The position numbers and the translations under genes are program-made. A stretch of 16,717 nt of DNA, taken from positions 1 to 16,717 of the forward strand of contig JAFZXR010000008.1 of assembly GCA_017616675.1 (NCBI GenBank), in the 5' to 3' direction. Shown piece by piece: positions 13,691 through 16,717 of this stretch. Each line of letters begins with the position of its first letter. The stretch's first letter is position 1. Below the pieces are notes generated by a model that was not told the DNA's origin, did not search any database, and saw only the letters and a list, made by a program, of their open reading frames with translations. This stretch comes from Bacteroidales bacterium (GTDB lineage Bacteria; Bacteroidota; Bacteroidia; Bacteroidales; F082).

Positions 13691-15416
13691 AAAAAGCCGT
13701 TGTTATCGTCAATGAAACTCCGCTCGAGGCCGGCACTTTGCGACAAACGCCGCCCACGCACACCATGCCTTCGCTCTGTCGTCCTCCACTCAAGGTGATA
13801 CGCGTGGCATCCTTGATAAATCCTACCGATGCCGTGTAGTAATGGTCGCGGTAGTCGGCTACAGGATTGCCATAGTTGTACTTGTCGGCGACGCTGACGA
13901 ACCATTTCGGAGCGATTGAGTATTCAAGCAATGCCGAGAACCAGTTGCCTCGTTTGATGAAGTTTTCCTCATCGCCTTTCTCAACCTCGTAGCCTGTGCC
14001 GATGCAGTCCCAGAGATGCTGTAACTCCATGCGGATGCTGTGTTTCGGGTTGATTTTATATGTCAAATCGAGGAATGCGATGTCGGCCTTCACCATAGGT
14101 GCTCCAACATGTCCCTCGATGGTCTCGATGTCGTAAACCAAGTTGATATATTGCACTATGACGCTCCATTTCTTGTTGATTTTCTTATCGATTTCGAAAT
14201 TGATATCTCTGTAGAAAACCTTATCGCTAACGCCGAAGAACGGTGAGCTGTAGCCCATTGTGCCTTTGCGCCAGAGGACTTTATTGCCGTTGTAAGTTAT
14301 TGAGTCTCTTACGATATCGTTAACCTGGCTGTAGTTGAAGGCAAGTTTTGTGCCATATTTTCCGCCGAGGGCGGTCTTCTTCGGGATGAGATAATTCACC
14401 TGAAACTGTACGCCCATCTCGCCGTTAGGCTGTGTCGAATAGGAATACATCGCCGGCAGGCTGTGGGTATGCGTGTAGTTGATAGGCGGGATGAAGTTGA
14501 TGTCGAGGTCGTTCTCCTTAGCGGCGTAGTCCGACTTAAAACTCATGTTGTCGACGCGTTTCAGCTGTAACACCACGCCGAGACCTTTCTGCGAATAGGC
14601 TAAGGATGTGAGGAGTGCCTCGCCGTGTTTGTAGATCATCTTGTTGATCGACGACGGGTTGTTGATCTTATAGGCGTATTCCGTTGATAATGAGAATCTT
14701 CCGTATCCCATGTTGATGCGTCCAGCCGCCGCTGCCACGTTCTCGGGCAGGTTGTACATCGGGTCGTCTTTCACCGATGGCTGATAGTTGCTCACGAAGC
14801 TGCCGCCGAGACTCATCCTGAACTTGGCTTCTCTGAGTGCTTCGAGACTCTGGTTGAGGTCCCATTCGCCGTCGACGCCGCGTATGGTGCCGCGTGTCTC
14901 GTCTTTTCCGTACGAGGCCCAGTAATAACGCTGCTTTCCGTAGACGCCTTTGAGTGTCACGCCGTCATACGGACGAAACACGGCGCGCATGCCTCGCAGC
15001 GAGTTGTCGAATCCCAGCGTCCATTCCTCGTAGGTACGAAACACCAGGCCGTTGCCGAACTGGTCGTAGATGTCGCCCACGGTGAGACCGATGGTGCCGT
15101 TGTCGTAGGTGGCGAAATAATTGGCTATGCCTGATCCTTCCAGCTCCGGACGGAAGCCTGACAGCGGCGGCTGGTAAGTCTCGAAACGTATTCCCGCGAT
15201 AAAGTCGCCGAGCGAATACTGGATCTTGCCGAAGCCGTTGATGCCCATCACTTTGCCGTTCAGCGTGGAGTCGGTGATGCCGATGCCGTCGTCGGCCATG
15301 TAGTATTGAGCGTTGATCTCAAAACTCCCGCTGACCTTTGACTTATTCAGGAAATCCTGGGCATACAGCGTGGTGGCACCGAGCAAGAGGACTATTAATA
15401 ACGATAATCTTTTCAT
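13689..15416 (-). CDS. DUF6029-like outer-membrane beta-barrel protein
   Basis: A 575-aa predicted outer-membrane protein of unknown function. I start it at the ATG at 15416 (MKRLSLLIVLLLGATTLYA, a clear signal peptide); an open frame runs 51 bp further up to a TTG at 15467, but that stretch is encoded by the intergenic repeat and lacks signal-peptide character. The mature part alternates polar and aromatic strands (GSFEINAQYYM, GDFIAGIRFETYQPPL, GTIGLTVGDIYDQFGNGLV, GVTLKGVYGKQRYYW) and ends in ...SLTITTAF, with the terminal phenylalanine common in barrel proteins. The layout and the Omp28 neighbour match DUF6029 proteins of Bacteroidetes as I remember them. A substrate is not evident; co-location with two thioredoxin-fold proteins hints at a shared envelope role. 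Confidence 0.85.
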   Translation of the reverse strand: MKRLSLLIVLLLGATTLYAQDFLNKSKVSGSFEINAQYYMADDGIGITDSTLNGKVMGINGFGKIQYSLGDFIAGIRFETYQPPLSGFRPELEGSGIANYFATYDNGTIGLTVGDIYDQFGNGLVFRTYEEWTLGFDNSLRGMRAVFRPYDGVTLKGVYGKQRYYWASYGKDETRGTIRGVDGEWDLNQSLEALREAKFRMSLGGSFVSNYQPSVKDDPMYNLPENVAAAAGRINMGYGRFSLSTEYAYKINNPSSINKMIYKHGEALLTSLAYSQKGLGVVLQLKRVDNMSFKSDYAAKENDLDINFIPPINYTHTHSLPAMYSYSTQPNGEMGVQFQVNYLIPKKTALGGKYGTKLAFNYSQVNDIVRDSITYNGNKVLWRKGTMGYSSPFFGVSDKVFYRDINFEIDKKINKKWSVIVQYINLVYDIETIEGHVGAPMVKADIAFLDLTYKINPKHSIRMELQHLWDCIGTGYEVEKGDEENFIKRGNWFSALLEYSIAPKWFVSVADKYNYGNPVADYRDHYYTASVGFIKDATRITLSGGRQSEGMVCVGGVCRKVPASSGVSLTITTAF

Positions 15417-15433
15417 ATTTTTTAATTTCCAGA

Positions 15434-15457
15434 CGGTCGACCGACCCTCTCTACTTT
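15434..15457. repeat. Palindrome CGGTCGACCG with GTAGAGAG flank
   Basis: A perfect 10-bp palindrome (15434-15443) lies 18 bp upstream of the barrel gene's ATG. Read on the minus strand it is preceded by GTAGAGAG, like the GTAGAGACG start of the 8314-8340 hairpin, so it may be a degenerate member of that family. It would sit in the 5' leader. Confidence 0.45.
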
Positions 15458-15508
15458 TAACTTTCAACTTTCAACTACTCTAAACTCTACACTTTCAACT
15501 CTACACTA
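15451..15508. repeat. Short-word tandem repeat (CTTTCAACT / CTCTACACT)
   Basis: Repeated words ACTTTCAACT and AACTCTACAC with a period near 8-14 bp fill the gap between the TlpA-like and barrel genes and touch the stop codon of the former. Same style as 13602-13690 but a different word. Confidence 0.8.
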
Positions 15509-16000
15509 TTTAGAAATCTTCAGGATTTCCTCATAGAGATCTTCCTCGCCGCCTTCAAGGTATCCCGTGTGCTGCCACACGATCTTGCCGTTGCCGTCGA
15601 AGAGGAAGGTGTGAGGCGGGTTGCCGACATTCATCGCGCGCGCCAGCTCCTTGTTCACATCGAGCAGAATCTCGAATGGCCAGCCCTTGCCGTCGACAAA
15701 CGGTTTGATCTTTGCTGTGGCGCGCGCGTCATCGATAGACACAGAATAGATTTTCACGCCAGTCTCCTCAACCCAGTCGTCGTAAACGTCGGTGAGGGCG
15801 TTGTGTTCCTTCACGCACGGACCGCACCAGGTGGCCCAGAACGTCATCACGAAAGGCTTGCCGCCGTTGTTGATCTCGCTGATGTTAACCGATTGACCGT
15901 CAAGGTTTTTCAGCGTTATGTTCGGCAAATCTGATTTGTTTTGGGCGTTCAGTCCGAAAAACATGAAGCCGAAGAGTAATAATGCTAATAATTTTTTCAT
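15506..16000 (-). CDS. TlpA-like periplasmic thioredoxin
   Basis: A 164-aa exported thiol-disulfide oxidoreductase. The ATG at 16000 is chosen because it starts a signal peptide (MKKLLALLLFGFMFFGLNA, then QNKSDLPN); the open frame extends 24 bp further to a TTG that would overlap manA. The thioredoxin fold has FWATWCGPC (54-62) with the CGPC active site, and the later NPPHTFLFD segment with the expected cis-proline. This is the TlpA/ResA-like redox class, which usually reduces periplasmic cysteines; the partner here is unknown. It starts 13 bp after manA, so they likely share a transcript, and it precedes the barrel and Omp28 genes. Confidence 0.92.
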   Translation of the reverse strand: MKKLLALLLFGFMFFGLNAQNKSDLPNITLKNLDGQSVNISEINNGGKPFVMTFWATWCGPCVKEHNALTDVYDDWVEETGVKIYSVSIDDARATAKIKPFVDGKGWPFEILLDVNKELARAMNVGNPPHTFLFDGNGKIVWQHTGYLEGGEEDLYEEILKISK

Positions 16001-16013
16001 GGTATAAGCTTTT

Positions 16014-16717
16014 TTATGATTCAACGATATAAGTCTCTAATATTTTACAATTATCTAACGCTTTGATTTCCACTTTATTGACTACATTAGGAATTAAAAT
16101 GCATTCGCCAATGCCGACGATCTCCTCGCCGCCGTCGTATTTCAAGCTGAAACCGCCGCCTACACTCATCAAAATCACAAAAGAATCCAATTCCGAATAG
16201 TCTTTTGCCAATGCCACGCCCTTCTCCAGATTGATGAAGTTGGTAGTGAAATAAGGACATTCCACCATCTTGACGGTAGCGTCTTTCTTGTCGCGGTCGT
16301 ACTCGGTGCGGTAGCTGTCCTCGTGTTTGTAGTTGAGCGTGAACAGCGACTGCGGAATATGCAATTCGCGGTACATCCCGTGCTGGTCGAGACGGTCCCA
16401 GTCGTAGACGCGGTAGGTGGTGTCGCTGGTCTGCTGAATCTCAGCCACCATGCAGCCAGGGCCTAAGGCGTGAATTCTCCTTGCCGGGATGAAAAACACG
16501 TCGCCGTCGTTAACTTTCTCATAATTAAGCACTTGCGAGATTTTTTTCTCGTAGATGAGCTTCTCGACTTCGGCTTTTGTCACCTCGCGGTTGAAGCCGC
16601 TGACGAGCTCGGCGTCTTTCTCGGCGTGCATCACATACCACATCTCTGTCTTGCCGTTCTCGAGACCTATCATCTTTGCAATCTCATCGTCGGGATGCAC
16701 CTGCACGGAAAGCCATG
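16014..16717 (-). CDS. manA: Mannose-6-phosphate isomerase, class I (partial)
   Basis: Interconverts fructose-6-phosphate and mannose-6-phosphate, feeding mannose use or GDP-sugar synthesis; cytoplasmic, zinc-dependent. The 5' end is beyond the right edge. The frame continues through WLSVQVHPDDE, so a GTG at 16706 is internal, not a start. Zinc-site motifs visible: Q and H of QVHPDD, E of GKTEMWYV, H of RIHALG. The catalytic region AEIQQTSDTTYRVYDWDR is intact. A second cupin-like half follows (FVILMSVGGGFSLKYDG, IGECILIPN) to the stop. About 234 codons are present, missing roughly the first quarter of a typical 320-residue protein. Confidence 0.95.
   Translation of the reverse strand, partial: WLSVQVHPDDEIAKMIGLENGKTEMWYVMHAEKDAELVSGFNREVTKAEVEKLIYEKKISQVLNYEKVNDGDVFFIPARRIHALGPGCMVAEIQQTSDTTYRVYDWDRLDQHGMYRELHIPQSLFTLNYKHEDSYRTEYDRDKKDATVKMVECPYFTTNFINLEKGVALAKDYSELDSFVILMSVGGGFSLKYDGGEEIVGIGECILIPNVVNKVEIKALDNCKILETYIVES

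Noticed and set aside
15417..15467. Upstream extension of the barrel ORF to a TTG
   Set aside because: The extension is encoded by an intergenic repeat and would bury the signal peptide; the ATG at 15416 is better.
16001..16024. Upstream TTG start for the TlpA-like protein
   Set aside because: It would overlap manA and place extra residues before a clear signal peptide at 16000.

Overview
The window looks like chromosomal DNA from a member of the Bacteroidales. Almost every gene is on the minus strand. The gene set is typical of the phylum: a type IX secretion (T9SS) C-terminal signal, an Omp28-type lipoprotein, a DUF6029-like outer-membrane barrel and a TlpA-like thioredoxin. Minus-strand leaders are AT-rich with little Shine-Dalgarno character, and several putative promoters carry the Bacteroidetes -7 box TAnnTTTG. 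The genus cannot be told from the sequence alone.

Right half (about 8.7-16.7 kb) is housekeeping and envelope DNA. Reading along the minus strand from the right edge, it holds manA (cut by the window end), a TlpA-like periplasmic thioredoxin, a DUF6029-like barrel and an Omp28 lipoprotein. Next comes an initiator tRNA-Met, the only plus-strand gene I can support with confidence; it has its own promoter and terminator. Then follow the ribosome-assembly GTPases era and der, an S4-domain Hsp15-like protein and queA. Short tandem or inverted repeats fill most of the gaps. One REP-like hairpin lies inside the queA reading frame.

Left half (1-8.6 kb) is accessory. A 2124-residue secreted T9SS protein is built from fibronectin type III and jelly-roll (cleaved-adhesin/MAM-like) domains; two of the jelly-roll domains appear inserted inside FN3 domains. 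It is bracketed by two paralogous secreted micro-proteins (78 and 86 aa), each with a signal peptide and a near-identical C-terminal sorting-like tail (PL..GLLVLTALGAGYA.ARRKR). Each micro-protein gene ends in a hairpin terminator of the same sequence family. Promoter-like repeats with a shared CCGTATTG-N10-TATnTTT(G/A) core occur three times. An AT-rich Abi-family HEPN gene seems to have landed inside one copy of this terminator/promoter module.

The most novel item is in the 534-bp gap at 7829-8362. It is a compact plus-strand unit consisting of a TAATTTTG box, two tandem hairpins with an identical 26-bp core but different, compensated stems, and a U-tract. It looks like an undescribed small RNA of about 95 nt. 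A second, less certain small RNA candidate lies at the left edge on the minus strand. The leader of the giant gene also contains a perfect 32-bp alternating pyrimidine-purine tract. All of these rest on reading the sequence; no search or folding program was run.
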